A stretch of DNA of 9,583 nt from contig JADGCJ010000124.1 in NCBI GenBank assembly GCA_015229045.1, positions 1 through 9,583 on the forward strand, in the 5' to 3' direction. Numbering within the stretch: the stretch's first letter is position 1; each line of letters begins with the position of its first letter. The notes under the pieces were generated by a model. It had not been told where the DNA came from. It worked only from the letters and a program-made list of their open reading frames with translations, and ran no database searches. Below, in pieces: positions 9,418 to 9,583 of this stretch. This stretch comes from Magnetococcales bacterium. GTDB taxonomy: Bacteria > Pseudomonadota > Magnetococcia > Magnetococcales > DC0425bin3. Made by a program: the position numbers and the translations under genes.

Positions 9418-9583
9418 CCCAAATTCAGCTACTACCCAGCCTTCTGCACATCCTCGCAACCGAGGCGACGCCCAAAATATCGGTCCTTGTTCAGCTGAAC
9501 CGCATTTCTCTTGAGATATGCCGTAACCGCCCAGGTACCCCCTCAAGAAAGGCCTGGACATGAAAGCCTTTGTCAGGGCTTCG
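9418..9583. other. Unassigned region upstream of fba, with a perfect 12-bp palindrome
   Basis: I recognise no gene here. GTTCAGCTGAAC at 9489-9500 is a perfect palindrome about 110 bases upstream of the predicted fba transcription start. A small stem, CCTCG-CAAC-CGAGG, lies nearby. On the minus strand one frame is open from the window edge (9582) to a stop at 9402-9400, about 60 codons, running into the fba promoter; its translation is not recognisable. On the plus strand an ATG at 9560 follows AAGAAAGG (9545-9552) with seven-base spacing and could open a gene beyond the window, but only eight codons are seen. The region could also be part of a dispersed repeat. Confidence 0.3.

Overview
The window is a stretch of core metabolic genes from a GC-rich (about 60% by eye) Gram-negative bacterium, most likely a proteobacterium. 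It holds the distal part of an F1Fo ATP synthase operon in the standard order atpH(3' end)-atpA-atpG-atpD-atpC. The two hexosamine genes glmU and glmS follow on the same strand, and a convergent class II fructose-bisphosphate aldolase gene (fba) lies at the right end. All seven complete genes are intact, with no frameshifts. Family signatures, Walker motifs and catalytic residues are present almost throughout.

Taxonomic hints are mixed. The order atp operon-glmU-glmS is the arrangement of E. coli and other Gammaproteobacteria. The gamma subunit C-terminus, the 472-residue beta subunit and the style of the F1 sequences look more alphaproteobacterial. A deep-branching lineage near the Alphaproteobacteria, such as the Magnetococcales, would fit both, but this is inference and was not tested by any search.

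Layout: 1-188 is the C-terminal end of AtpH (delta). 192-1784 is AtpA, 1800-2708 AtpG, 2791-4209 AtpD and 4233-4643 AtpC. A 79-base T-rich spacer separates atpG from atpD; the other atp junctions are 3 to 23 bases. 4644-4842 is a non-coding spacer with a weak candidate terminator and a strong two-hairpin palindromic element. 4843-6249 is GlmU. 6250-6378 is a spacer with a 14-bp hairpin whose core resembles the first element. 6379-8202 is GlmS. 8203-8325 contains a convergent, probably bidirectional terminator. 8326-9336 (minus strand) is Fba, with a good sigma70-type promoter at 9389-9417. 9418-9583 has no gene I can assign; it contains a perfect 12-bp palindrome and open frames running off the window edge.

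The ATP synthase genes encode the F1 catalytic head and its stalk subunits. GlmS converts fructose-6-phosphate and glutamine to glucosamine-6-phosphate. GlmU carries out the last two steps to UDP-N-acetylglucosamine, the precursor of peptidoglycan and lipid A; the mutase GlmM, which acts between them, is not in the window. Fba lies in the glycolytic/gluconeogenic route that supplies hexose phosphate, but it is separately transcribed. I see no new biological system here. The points worth a second look are the palindromic elements flanking glmU, the SD-less glmS start, small departures in AtpA, and the unassigned right edge.
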